The notes under the pieces: model-generated | What the model was told of the DNA's origin: nothing | The model's database searches: none | Seen by the model: the letters and a program-made list of their open reading frames with translations, nothing else | In this document: piece after piece, positions 1-7,182 of the stretch | Numbering within the stretch: position 1 is the stretch's first letter | How the letters are laid out: each line of letters starts with the position of its first letter | Translations under genes and position numbers: made by a program | Origin: Chitinophaga pinensis | GTDB taxonomy: Bacteria > Bacteroidota > Bacteroidia > UKL13-3 | Length of the DNA stretch: 10,617 nucleotides | Assembly: GCA_945875195.1 (NCBI GenBank) | Contig: CAMCJW010000077.1 | Coordinates: 1-10,617, forward strand | Direction: 5' to 3'

Positions 1-1068
1 AGTTTTGCCAATTAAATGCATGTGTGGCACTATAGTAAGTATTGAAATGTCGGCTGGCACTGGAAAATCAATGGTAAACTTCTTCACTGTTCCTGCTGGA
101 ACAATCAGTTTAGGTTCAACCGGAGCCAACCCCAAGGTGCCAATTTGGAATTCTGCTACTGGCCTTTTTGGAGCCCTATCTGCATAATAAATTTTAAAAT
201 AAGAACTATCTATTTCATCTATTGCGCTTGGACCAAAATGCATGTCGTTTAAGTAAAATGCATTCTTTTTGCCAATTTTATAACCACCAATTTCTTTGGG
301 ATACAAACTAAATTGAGAGCCAGGTAAGTAATTACAAACACTTGGTGTCATGGGTGCGTAGCTGCCATCATCGTTCAATAAATTGAGCTCTTTGTGTATG
401 GTTTCACTCTTGGTTTGATCTTGGTTCACGGCAAATTGTCCGCTCCACAAATTGGATTTTTTGTTAGGTTCAAACTGAATGATGTGGGCATTCATGTGGT
501 GTACCAAACGCTTTTTGCCAGGCACAAATTCGATGGCTTTGATGAAGGTATCTTGCGGTAATTGAAACGGTACTTTTACCACCATAAACAAATCGGTATT
601 GTTGCCAGGAACCTTGATGGGATTTTGCATTTTTACAATTAAATCGGGCTTCCCTAAATTCAATGATTTTAATAAATTTTCGGGCTGAACCAAAGAGGCA
701 GTATCGCCAGGTAAACAATTGCCTGCAACCCATCTTTGAATCAATTGTATTTGTTCATTGCTCAAATAGGTTTCATTGGCAAAGTGCGTGTAAGTAGGAT
801 CGGCAGGCCAAGGTGGCATTAATCTTTCTTCTGTAACATAGGCTACCAATTTGGCTTTGCTGGCAATATCTTGGTAGGTTAAAAGTGGGAATGGAGCAGC
901 ACCATCTTGGCTATGGCATTTGCTGCAATTGGTATAAATAATTGGCGCAATATGTTCTGCAAATAAAACAGGCTCACCTTCTTTTGGCATTTCCTTGGAG
1001 CTGCTATGGCAAGATACCAATGCAAAGAATGTAACAACAAGACTTAATTTAATTAATTGATAAAACAT
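1..1068 (-). CDS. Lipoprotein with haem-c domain and copper type II monooxygenase-like domain (3' end off the window)
   Basis: The frame is open from an ATG at 1068 to the left edge: 356 residues, no stop. The N-terminus is a lipoprotein signal, with a hydrophobic stretch ending L17-V-S-C20, so the protein is probably lipid-anchored outside the inner membrane. A single cytochrome-c site follows (C48-S-K-C51-H52), then M84-P-P-W, whose Met is a candidate sixth haem ligand (inference). From about residue 150 the protein resembles the two-domain copper monooxygenase of peptidylglycine alpha-hydroxylase. It has a V-H190-H191-M motif, a second site M-H277-F-G, and H349-M-H351 followed by L-I-G-K. 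These match the family's CuH ligands (His-His and His) and the His-x-His of CuM; the last ligand, a Met, would lie beyond the edge. The start codon overlaps the end of the redoxin gene by 16 bases, so the two are probably translated together. Substrate unknown. Domain call fairly sure; enzymatic activity is inferred. Confidence 0.8.
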   Translation of the reverse strand, partial: MFYQLIKLSLVVTFFALVSCHSSSKEMPKEGEPVLFAEHIAPIIYTNCSKCHSQDGAAPFPLLTYQDIASKAKLVAYVTEERLMPPWPADPTYTHFANETYLSNEQIQLIQRWVAGNCLPGDTASLVQPENLLKSLNLGKPDLIVKMQNPIKVPGNNTDLFMVVKVPFQLPQDTFIKAIEFVPGKKRLVHHMNAHIIQFEPNKKSNLWSGQFAVNQDQTKSETIHKELNLLNDDGSYAPMTPSVCNYLPGSQFSLYPKEIGGYKIGKKNAFYLNDMHFGPSAIDEIDSSYFKIYYADRAPKRPVAEFQIGTLGLAPVEPKLIVPAGTVKKFTIDFPVPADISILTIVPHMHLIGKT

Positions 1069-1607
1069 CCAACTGCTTTTGTTTGATAGGGTTTTACATA
1101 TTGGTTTTGATCCATTTTTTGAAGGATGTTTCTCAAATCATTTTCTGTGATAAGGGTTCTTTTTTTGCCCAGTTCATAAGCCCAATTATCGATTCTTCCA
1201 TTGTATATTTTTTGTCCAATGCTATTGTAAACAACCACCTCAGGAGTGATGCTTGCTTTGGTATAATTTGCTAACGCTAAGTTTGGATCAAACAGAAAAG
1301 AAAGCGCTTTTAAATTGTATTTATTTTTGAATTCTATGACTTCGTTCTTGCTAAATTCTTTACCTGGAATAATGGCTATGAATTGAAATCCTTTCTTAGA
1401 ATATTGCTTTTCAATGTCTTTAATAGTTAGTGAATAACTTTGGCACAGTGGACATTCAGGAGAGAGGAAGTATATAACCGTTCCTTTTTGTGCAGCACTA
1501 AATTGGATCTTTGTTTTCTTGCCATTTAGGTCAAGCAAATCAATTTTATTTAATTGCGGAGGAGCATTTAAAAGTAAAAGATGTATAAACAAAAATATCG
1601 CCTGCAT
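1053..1607 (-). CDS. Exported thioredoxin-fold (redoxin / AhpC-TSA type) protein
   Basis: 184 residues from the ATG at 1607. The same frame is open upstream to 1772, but that extension would run antisense into the first 111 bases of the divergent esterase gene and does not look like a signal peptide. Starting at 1607 gives a hydrophobic leader (residues 1-16) typical of export. The thioredoxin fold shows as a strand T-V-I-Y-F-L, then S-P-E-C52-P-L-C55, and a cis-Pro region (T121-P122-E-V-V-V-Y). The two-cysteine motif suggests a disulfide- or peroxide-linked redox role in the periplasm. The C-terminal part (G-R-I-D-N and then T-K-A-V-G-C181) resembles the linker that, in larger redoxin-cytochrome-monooxygenase proteins, leads into the haem domain. 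Here a stop comes instead, and the cytochrome/copper gene begins inside the last codons. The two genes are likely an operon and functional partners. The exact partner reaction is unknown. Confidence 0.78.
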   Translation of the reverse strand: MQAIFLFIHLLLLNAPPQLNKIDLLDLNGKKTKIQFSAAQKGTVIYFLSPECPLCQSYSLTIKDIEKQYSKKGFQFIAIIPGKEFSKNEVIEFKNKYNLKALSFLFDPNLALANYTKASITPEVVVYNSIGQKIYNGRIDNWAYELGKKRTLITENDLRNILQKMDQNQYVKPYQTKAVGCFIN

Positions 1608-1613
1608 GTATGG

Positions 1614-1621
1614 CAAAAATA
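1614..1621 (-). promoter_or_regulatory. Possible -7 promoter element for the redoxin gene
   Basis: On the minus strand TATTTTTG matches the Bacteroidota -7 consensus TAnnTTTG at every fixed position. It ends only six bases before the ATG at 1607, so the transcript would be almost leaderless. No TTG or TTTG is seen at the expected -33 distance. In such AT-rich DNA this could be chance. It supports, weakly, the start at 1607. Confidence 0.3.
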
Positions 1622-1661
1622 GGAATGTAATGCTTAATTTCGTTATAAAATTAATGGATAC

Positions 1662-3080
1662 ATGAAAGTTTTTTACAAGTGGATTTTGCTCAGTTCTGTG
1701 TTTTTGATGGGGAATTGTGTGGTGGCACAAGTTACCGTTACCGTAAAGACTATTCCAGCCAATACGCCGCAAACAGATGCTATTTTTATTGCAGGAAATT
1801 TTAATAATTGGAACCCTGGTGATGCCAAATATAAACTTGTTAAAACCGATTCAAACTACACAATTACCTTGCCAAGTGGAACGGGTGTGGGCCAATATAA
1901 ATTTACAAGAGGTAGCTGGCCAAAAGTTGAATCAACAATTGGAGGCGCAAATATTGCCAATAGATCATTTACCTATAGTGCAAATTTAAGTATTGAAAAC
2001 AACATTGCGGGATGGATAGATTTGCTGAATAGTCCGGCAGATACTGCTTCTACAGCGCTTAATAATGTTTCAATAATATCCAATTCATTTTATATGCCGC
2101 AGTTAAATAGGAGTAGGAGAGTGTGGATTTATCTCCCTTCCGATTACAAAAATGCAATTACCAAAAGATACTCTGTGATGTATATGCAAGATGGGCAGAA
2201 TTTGTTTGATGCCAAAACTTCTTTTGCTGGTGAATGGGGTGTAGATGAATCTTTGGTTAAATTAGAAAAGGCTGGCGATTTAGGATGTATTATAGTAGGT
2301 ATTGATAATGGTGGGGCTAAACGTATCAATGAATATAGTCCTTACGGGCATGTTCAATATGGAAGTGGAGAGGGAAAAGCCTATATAAATTTTTTGGTTC
2401 AAACCTTAAAGCCATTTATTGATTCTGCTTACAGAACCTACTCCGATCCAAAGCACACGGCTATTGCAGGAAGTTCTTTGGGAGCTAACATTTCGCTATT
2501 CGCCGCATTATCGTATCCACAGGTATTTGGGAAGGTAGGATTATTTTCACCGGCCTTGTATATCAGTGATTCATTATACGATTTTGCTCAAAAATCTGCA
2601 ATTGACCCTGGAATTTTGGCCTATTATGTTGCAGGTTCAAATGAAAGTACAACTATGGTAAGTAACATCAATAAATACAATGATTTACTTAAACTCAAAG
2701 GATTTTTAGCTTACAATTCCTCCGTTGTCATACATGCCGATGGCGCGCACAGTGAATGGTTTTGGAAACGAGAATTTGCAAGTGCTTATCAATATTTATT
2801 TACTGATGTGAATCCGGCATATGTAAAAGAATTTGAAGGTAGGTTAGAAAGAAATACAAATTTGGTTCCTAACCCGGCTTCCGATTATACAGAAATTAAA
2901 ACCTGGCCATTTAATAAAATTAAAGTGCTTACCGATAATGGGAAAGAAGTATTTTCGGCAGAAGTAAATGCAGGTTATTATAAATTGGATGTAAGTGGTT
3001 TTGAAAATGGCACTTATTATGTGGAGTTTGATTTTGGCCGTTCTAAAATCACCAAGAAATTAATGGTTCTTCACAAGTAG
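1662..3080 (+). CDS. Secreted esterase (alpha/beta hydrolase, esterase D-type) with N-terminal CBM-like domain and T9SS sorting tail
   Basis: 472 residues. A signal peptide covers about residues 1-22 (cut near V-V-A-Q). Residues about 24-115 look like an immunoglobulin-like starch-binding domain of the CBM48/CBM20 type, with the hallmark F-I-A-G-N-F-N-N-W-N and later Y-K-F-T-R-G. Residues about 135-385 are an esterase domain of the family containing esterase D, enterochelin esterase and feruloyl esterases. The nucleophile elbow is G270-S-S272-L-G274, a likely catalytic His is H363 (D-G-A-H-S-E-W), and E328 is a possible acid. The last 75 residues (N-L-V-P-N-P-A-S-D-Y then short beta strands, ending K-K-L-M-V-L-H-K) are a type A sorting domain of the type IX secretion system, so the enzyme is probably released or attached at the cell surface. 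A polysaccharide ester or an oligomeric ester is a reasonable substrate guess, but no substrate can be read from the sequence. It is divergent from the redoxin gene, with 54 bases between the start codons. Confidence 0.85.
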   Translation: MKVFYKWILLSSVFLMGNCVVAQVTVTVKTIPANTPQTDAIFIAGNFNNWNPGDAKYKLVKTDSNYTITLPSGTGVGQYKFTRGSWPKVESTIGGANIANRSFTYSANLSIENNIAGWIDLLNSPADTASTALNNVSIISNSFYMPQLNRSRRVWIYLPSDYKNAITKRYSVMYMQDGQNLFDAKTSFAGEWGVDESLVKLEKAGDLGCIIVGIDNGGAKRINEYSPYGHVQYGSGEGKAYINFLVQTLKPFIDSAYRTYSDPKHTAIAGSSLGANISLFAALSYPQVFGKVGLFSPALYISDSLYDFAQKSAIDPGILAYYVAGSNESTTMVSNINKYNDLLKLKGFLAYNSSVVIHADGAHSEWFWKREFASAYQYLFTDVNPAYVKEFEGRLERNTNLVPNPASDYTEIKTWPFNKIKVLTDNGKEVFSAEVNAGYYKLDVSGFENGTYYVEFDFGRSKITKKLMVLHK

Positions 3081-3112
3081 CCATGTTTGGATTGTTATAA
3101 TTTTCGTTTTAC

Positions 3113-3136
3113 AAAAAAAATCCTATCTTAAGATAG
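3113..3136 (-). terminator. Possible second terminator (palindrome plus T-tract)
   Basis: A perfect 14-base palindrome, CTATCTTAAGATAG, at 3123-3136 is followed on the minus strand by GA and eight Ts. The stem is short and AT-rich (five pairs with a TTAA loop), so it is weak alone. It may back up the stronger terminator just upstream on that strand. On the plus strand it lies 42 bases after the esterase stop and is followed only by a mildly T-rich stretch, so it might also end the esterase transcript. Confidence 0.4.
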
Positions 3137-3187
3137 CTATTTCATTCACTGAAAAGCGCTATGAGCCAGAAGAAATAAACGGTAACG

Positions 3188-3230
3188 AAAAAAAGAAATT
3201 CTGAATTCAGAATTCTGAATTCAGAATTTC
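3188..3230 (-). terminator. Intrinsic terminator of the accBC operon, built on a perfect 36-base palindrome
   Basis: Bases 3195-3230 equal their own reverse complement. The core is two direct copies of TTCTGAATTCAGAA, itself a palindrome, flanked by GAAA and TTTC; three GAATTC sites fall inside it. On the minus strand the palindrome starts one base after the accC stop codon (3232-3234) and is followed directly by seven Ts (3194-3188). That is the layout of a Rho-independent terminator for the accB-accC transcript. On the plus strand an A-tract precedes and an AT-rich stretch follows, so it could also stop readthrough from the convergent esterase gene. The stem is rich in AT pairs but long, up to about 16 pairs. 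Confidence 0.75.
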
Positions 3231-3231
3231 A

Positions 3232-4578
3232 TTATGCATTTATATCAAAAGTATTCATAAAAGCAGTAGTGAAATTGCCTTTTTTGAAATCTTCGTTTTG
3301 CATCAATTTCATTTGAAGTGGTATGGTGGTTTTTAAACCTGGTCCTTCAATGATAAATTCACCTAAGGCACGTTCCATTTTGATAATTGCTTCTTCTCTG
3401 GTTTGAGCTGTTACAATCATTTTGGCAATCATGCTATCATAATTACTAGGAATAGTATAACCAGCGTAAATATGCGTATCAACGCGCACTCCGTGGCCAC
3501 CGGGCTTGTGCAAATAATCTATTCTTCCTGGCGTAGGACGGAAATTATTATATGGATCTTCCGCATTGATACGTACCTCAATTGAATGACGAGTAGGGTA
3601 GTAGTTTCTACCACTAATTGGCACACCAGCAGCAATCAATATTTGCTCTTTTACTAAGTCGAAATTGATTACTTCTTCTGTAACGGGATGTTCTACTTGA
3701 ATACGGGTATTCATTTCCATGAAGTAGAAGTTACGGTGTTTGTCGACCAAGAATTCGATGGTTCCCAAACCTTCATATCCAATGGAAGTGGCACCAGCAA
3801 TTGCAGCAGCTCCCATCTTTTCGCGCAATTCGTCGGTCATAAAAGGAGAAGGACTTTCTTCTACCAATTTTTGGTGACGTCTTTGAATAGAGCAATCGCG
3901 TTCTGATAGGTGACAAACTTTTCCGTATTGATCACCTGCCAATTGAATTTCGATGTGACGAGGCTCTTCTACATATTTTTCCATGTAGATACCATCATTA
4001 CCAAAGGCAGCAGCAGATTCTTGTTTGGCACTGTCCCAGTTTTTTTCAAATTCTTCGTCTTTCCAAATGATACGCATACCTCGTCCACCACCTCCAGCAG
4101 TTGCTTTGATGATAACAGGATATCCAATGGTTTTGGCAAGTTCAATTCCTTCTGCGGCATTGGCAACTAAACCATCAGAACCGGGTACTACAGGTACTCC
4201 AGCCTTTTTCATGGTATCTTTTGCATTGGCCTTATCGCCCATTTTATTGATCATTTCTGGGCTAGCACCAATAAATTTAATACCATGATCGTGGCAAACT
4301 TGGGAGAATTTTGCATTCTCTGAAAGGAAGCCGTAACCTGGATGTATGGCATCTGCATTGGTAATTTCTGCAGCGGCAATAATATTTTGAATACTAAGGT
4401 ATGATTGAGAGGAAGGCGGAGGCCCAATACAAACGGCTTCATCTGCAAACCTAACATGTAAACTATCTCTATCAGCGGTAGAATAAACTGCTACAGTTTT
4501 AATTCCCATTTCGCGCGCAGTACGAATTATCCTTAACGCAATCTCTCCTCTATTAGCTATAAGTATTTTTTTGAACAT
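3232..4578 (-). CDS. accC: Acetyl-CoA carboxylase, biotin carboxylase subunit
   Basis: 448 residues, the normal length of stand-alone AccC (E. coli 449). It carboxylates biotin on AccB using ATP and bicarbonate, the first half-reaction of malonyl-CoA formation, in the cytosol. Domains run in the usual order: N-terminal pre-ATP-grasp domain (residues 1-110, beginning M-F-K-K-I-L-I-A-N-R-G-E-I-A), ATP-grasp domain with the glycine-rich loop G162-G-G-G-R-G, and the C-terminal biotin carboxylase domain. ATP and metal ligands are present (K116, K158, E275, E288, N290). The signature E288-M-N-T-R-I-Q-V-E-H-P-V-T-E is intact, including R292; R336 matches the active-site Arg 338 of E. coli. It lies 64 bases after accB with no obvious promoter between, so the two are co-transcribed and it is the last gene of the operon. 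The family also includes pyruvate and propionyl-CoA carboxylase subunits, but the separate AccB next door and the short length favour acetyl-CoA carboxylase. Confidence 0.96.
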   Translation of the reverse strand: MFKKILIANRGEIALRIIRTAREMGIKTVAVYSTADRDSLHVRFADEAVCIGPPPSSQSYLSIQNIIAAAEITNADAIHPGYGFLSENAKFSQVCHDHGIKFIGASPEMINKMGDKANAKDTMKKAGVPVVPGSDGLVANAAEGIELAKTIGYPVIIKATAGGGGRGMRIIWKDEEFEKNWDSAKQESAAAFGNDGIYMEKYVEEPRHIEIQLAGDQYGKVCHLSERDCSIQRRHQKLVEESPSPFMTDELREKMGAAAIAGATSIGYEGLGTIEFLVDKHRNFYFMEMNTRIQVEHPVTEEVINFDLVKEQILIAAGVPISGRNYYPTRHSIEVRINAEDPYNNFRPTPGRIDYLHKPGGHGVRVDTHIYAGYTIPSNYDSMIAKMIVTAQTREEAIIKMERALGEFIIEGPGLKTTIPLQMKLMQNEDFKKGNFTTAFMNTFDINA

Positions 4579-4642
4579 GTGAAAATTGAGTTTTTAAAGA
4601 CCTAAAAATGAAGTTACAATAGATGATTTATTGTGACTCAAA

Positions 4643-5113
4643 TTATTTGGGTTCAACCCAAAATAATGGTTGATCATATTCAACTGGTGAAGCATTTTCA
4701 ACCAATATTTTTACAATTCTACCAGAAATTTCCGACTCAATTTCGTTGAATAATTTCATGGCTTCAATGATACATAAAACTTGCCCTGGCTTAATTTCAT
4801 CTCCTACTTGGAGGAAAGGAGCTTTGTCTGGCGATGAAGATTTATAGTAGGTTCCAATCATTGGAGATTTTACCGTAATAAAATTACTAGCGGATGCAGC
4901 TGGAGTTTCTATAACTACTGCTACTTCTGCTGGCGCTGAACTCATAACTTGAGCTGGTGCTTGAGCAATGTATTGCGGAGTTTGATTTACTACCATTGTT
5001 CTGCCATCTACTTTCTTAATAGCAATTTTAAAATCGCCACGTTCAACTTCTACTTCAGAAACCCCAGCTTCTGACACAAGCTTGATTAGTTCTTTTATTT
5101 CTTTTAATTCCAT
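4643..5113 (-). CDS. accB: Acetyl-CoA carboxylase, biotin carboxyl carrier protein
   Basis: 156 residues, the same size as E. coli AccB. It carries biotin between the carboxylase (AccC) and the carboxyltransferase (AccAD, not in this window). The N-terminal helix region (M-E-L-K-E-I-K-E-L-I-K-L-V-S-E-A-G) is typical of the family. A flexible Ala/Pro/Val-rich linker follows at about residues 43-78. The C-terminal biotinyl domain (79-156) contains E118-A-M-K120-L, where K120 is the biotin attachment lysine, placed 37 residues from the C-terminus as usual. The thumb insertion (S-S-S-P-D-K-A-P-F) marks it as a true acetyl-CoA carboxylase carrier. The start ATG at 5113 has no Shine-Dalgarno sequence. 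A near-consensus Bacteroidota promoter lies just upstream (5136-5165), so accBC may be expressed partly apart from fabH. Confidence 0.96.
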   Translation of the reverse strand: MELKEIKELIKLVSEAGVSEVEVERGDFKIAIKKVDGRTMVVNQTPQYIAQAPAQVMSSAPAEVAVVIETPAASASNFITVKSPMIGTYYKSSSPDKAPFLQVGDEIKPGQVLCIIEAMKLFNEIESEISGRIVKILVENASPVEYDQPLFWVEPK

Positions 5114-5135
5114 AATGTATGTGTAATTATCTACT

Positions 5136-5165
5136 CAAATTTATCTAAAAAAATGCTTTAGCAAA
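5136..5165 (-). promoter_or_regulatory. Predicted Bacteroidota promoter before accB
   Basis: In the 75-base gap between fabH and accB, the minus strand reads TTTG (5165-5162), 18 bases, then TAAATTTG (5143-5136). This is close to the consensus TTTG-N19-TAnnTTTG of the Bacteroidota housekeeping sigma factor. Transcription would begin roughly 15-20 bases before the accB ATG. The elements are seen; activity is inferred. Confidence 0.6.
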
Positions 5166-5188
5166 GTGTTTTTATTAAAAATGCAAAA

Positions 5189-6196
5189 TTACTTTACCTC
5201 GGAGCCATCATAAGCCCATTTAAGGTAAATGGCGCCCCAAGTAAATCCACCCCCAAAGGCTGCCAATACTATATTATCACCTTTTTTCAACTTGCTTTCC
5301 CAATCCCATAAACAAAGGGGTAATGTTCCGTTGGTGGTATTTCCATAATGATCAATATTTATCATTACTTTTTCCTTGCTCAAGCCCATTCTCTCGGCTG
5401 TTGCATCAATTATTCTTAAATTGGCTTGGTGTGGCACTAGCCAGTCAATATCGTCGGCAGTTAAATGGTTGCGTTCCATTATTTGAGCCGATACATCGGC
5501 CATATTGGTTACGGCAAACTTGAAAACCGATTTGCCATCTTGGTAAACAAAATGTTCTTTGGCATCTATGGTTGCATGAGTTGGTGGCTTAACTGATCCA
5601 CCCGCTTTTTGATGCAAGAATTGACGTCCAGAGCCATCCGATTTCAATACTGCGTCAATGATTCCTAATCCTTCTTCGTTTGGTTCAAGCAAAACTGCTC
5701 CACAACCATCTCCAAATATAATACAGGTATTTCTATCTGTATAATCAATAATAGCCGACATTTTATCGCCACCTACCACGAGTACTTTTTTGTATTTGCC
5801 AGATTCTATAAAGCTCGAGGCTGTTTGTAATGAAAACAAAAAGCCAGAACAAGCTGCCATTAAATCATAAGCAAAGGCATTTTTAGCACCAATTTTATCG
5901 GCTAAGATGCAGGCAGATGATGGGAATACCAAATCCGGCGTAATGGTAGCAAAAATAATTAAATCAATTTCTTCGGCAGAAATGCCACGTTTTTTCAATA
6001 AGCCATTTACCGCTTCTACCGCCATATCTGATGTTCCCAGACCTTCGCCTTTTAGGATATGTCGTTCTCTAATTCCAGTTCTGGTGGTGATCCACTCATC
6101 AGTGGTATCTACCAACAATTCTAGGTCCTTATTGGTCAACAAATCTTTTGGCACATAGCCATGAATTGCTGTAATAGCTGCGGTAATTTTTGTCAT
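5189..6196 (-). CDS. fabH: Beta-ketoacyl-ACP synthase III
   Basis: 335 residues, a normal length for FabH. It condenses an acyl-CoA primer with malonyl-ACP to start fatty-acid chains in the cytosol. The thiolase-fold enzyme has the full Cys-His-Asn triad: C116 in A-A-C-S-G-F, H256 in V-P-H-Q-A-N, and N286 in Y-G-N-T-T. The early T-R-T-G-I-R-E-R motif (38-45) and the glycine-rich C-terminal A-A-F-G-G-G-F-T-W-G are also typical. Bacteroidota often make branched-chain fatty acids, and FabH primer choice decides this, but primer preference cannot be read here. The ATG overlaps the plsX stop by one base (TAATG), which suggests translational coupling. The malonyl-ACP it uses derives from the product of acetyl-CoA carboxylase, two subunits of which follow downstream. 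Confidence 0.96.
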   Translation of the reverse strand: MTKITAAITAIHGYVPKDLLTNKDLELLVDTTDEWITTRTGIRERHILKGEGLGTSDMAVEAVNGLLKKRGISAEEIDLIIFATITPDLVFPSSACILADKIGAKNAFAYDLMAACSGFLFSLQTASSFIESGKYKKVLVVGGDKMSAIIDYTDRNTCIIFGDGCGAVLLEPNEEGLGIIDAVLKSDGSGRQFLHQKAGGSVKPPTHATIDAKEHFVYQDGKSVFKFAVTNMADVSAQIMERNHLTADDIDWLVPHQANLRIIDATAERMGLSKEKVMINIDHYGNTTNGTLPLCLWDWESKLKKGDNIVLAAFGGGFTWGAIYLKWAYDGSEVK

Positions 6197-7155
6197 TATT
6201 GTGAGGGAGGAACAAGATTTTGAAATGCATCGTGTATGATCTCTATCAATTTAGAGTCAACCACATCACGGGCAGATAACAACATGTTCTTGAAGGCTTT
6301 GGCATTTGAGATTCCATGCCCTATAATCACTGGAGCGTTAACACCAAGTATAGGAGTGCCTCCAAAATTTTCATAATTAAAACTTTCTAAGTAATCGTCG
6401 GTGATTCCACGTTTTCTGAGCACAAAATACATTGATTCCAATGCCTTTAATACCACATTTCCAGTGAAGCCATCGCAAACAACTACATCCACTTTATCGG
6501 AGATAATATCCCTACCTTCAACATTTCCTATGAAATGAAATTGGTTGGTATCTTCCATGATTTGATGGGCAGAAATGGTTACTAAATTGCCTTTTTCTTT
6601 TTCTTCACCTATGCTCAGTAAGCCTACTTTTGGATCCTGTTTTTTATATACATGTTGCAACAAAAGCGATCCCAATATGCCAAATTGGTAAAGCACATCA
6701 GGCTTACAATCTGCATTTGCACCTACATCTAGGATCAAACCAACACCCCCTTTTGCCTTGGGCACAAGAGCGGTTACGCATGGTCTAATTACTCCTTCAA
6801 TAGGTTTTACAGAAAACATAGCACCTACTAGCATGGCACCCGTATTTCCTGCACTTACAAAAGCATCAATTTTTTTTCTTGCAAGCAAACCAAAACCAAC
6901 CGAAATGCTTGAATCTTTCTTTTGGGAAATAGCTTTTGTTGGATGCTCACTCATGCCAATAATTTCGGTAGTATGAACTATTTCAAAATCAGCTAAATTG
7001 GCTCCCTCTTTCTCCAAATGTTGAATGGCCTGATCTTTGTCACCAATTAAAACAATGGTAACGCTTTCCCCAAATTCCTTTTTAGCAATTACGGCACCGG
7101 CAATAGCTTCCTTGGGAGCAAAATCGCCCCCCATGATATCAAAACCAATTTTCAT
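6196..7155 (-). CDS. plsX: Phosphate acyltransferase PlsX
   Basis: 319 residues, slightly shorter than E. coli PlsX (356). It makes acyl-phosphate from acyl-ACP, the donor for glycerol-3-phosphate acylation by PlsY, linking fatty-acid synthesis to membrane phospholipid; it works peripherally at the membrane. Diagnostic motifs are all present: D6-I-M-G-G-D11 followed by A-P-K-E, S101-A-G-N-T-G-A107, L-D-V-G-A-N (142-147), S-I-G-E-E (181-185) with E-K-G-N after it, C-D-G-F-T-G-N (227-233), and G-V-N-A-P-V-I-I-G-H-G (271-281). It sits 27 bases after rpmF and shares one base with fabH. The order rpmF-plsX-fabH is widely conserved in bacteria, which supports the call. Confidence 0.95.
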   Translation of the reverse strand: MKIGFDIMGGDFAPKEAIAGAVIAKKEFGESVTIVLIGDKDQAIQHLEKEGANLADFEIVHTTEIIGMSEHPTKAISQKKDSSISVGFGLLARKKIDAFVSAGNTGAMLVGAMFSVKPIEGVIRPCVTALVPKAKGGVGLILDVGANADCKPDVLYQFGILGSLLLQHVYKKQDPKVGLLSIGEEKEKGNLVTISAHQIMEDTNQFHFIGNVEGRDIISDKVDVVVCDGFTGNVVLKALESMYFVLRKRGITDDYLESFNYENFGGTPILGVNAPVIIGHGISNAKAFKNMLLSARDVVDSKLIEIIHDAFQNLVPPSQ

Positions 7156-7182
7156 ATTGTTGGAGTTAGGGAGGAAAAAGAA

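Noticed and set aside
5..187. Small plus-strand open frame at the left edge
   Set aside because: It lies antisense to the continuous haem-copper monooxygenase frame, whose motifs are clear.
470..733. 87-residue minus-strand open frame
   Set aside because: It is an out-of-frame shadow inside the haem-copper lipoprotein gene, which is open through the whole region in another frame.
1635..1642. TAATTTCG as a -7 element for the esterase
   Set aside because: One fixed position differs from TAnnTTTG and no -33 element is found at the right distance, so the esterase promoter is left uncalled.
1608..1772. N-terminal extension of the redoxin gene giving a 239-residue protein
   Set aside because: It runs antisense through the start of the esterase gene, has no signal-like or domain-like content, and the ATG at 1607 yields a proper export leader.
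4025..4288. Plus-strand open frame with a hydrophobic, proline-rich translation
   Set aside because: It is antisense to the conserved ATP-grasp region of accC and shows no family features.
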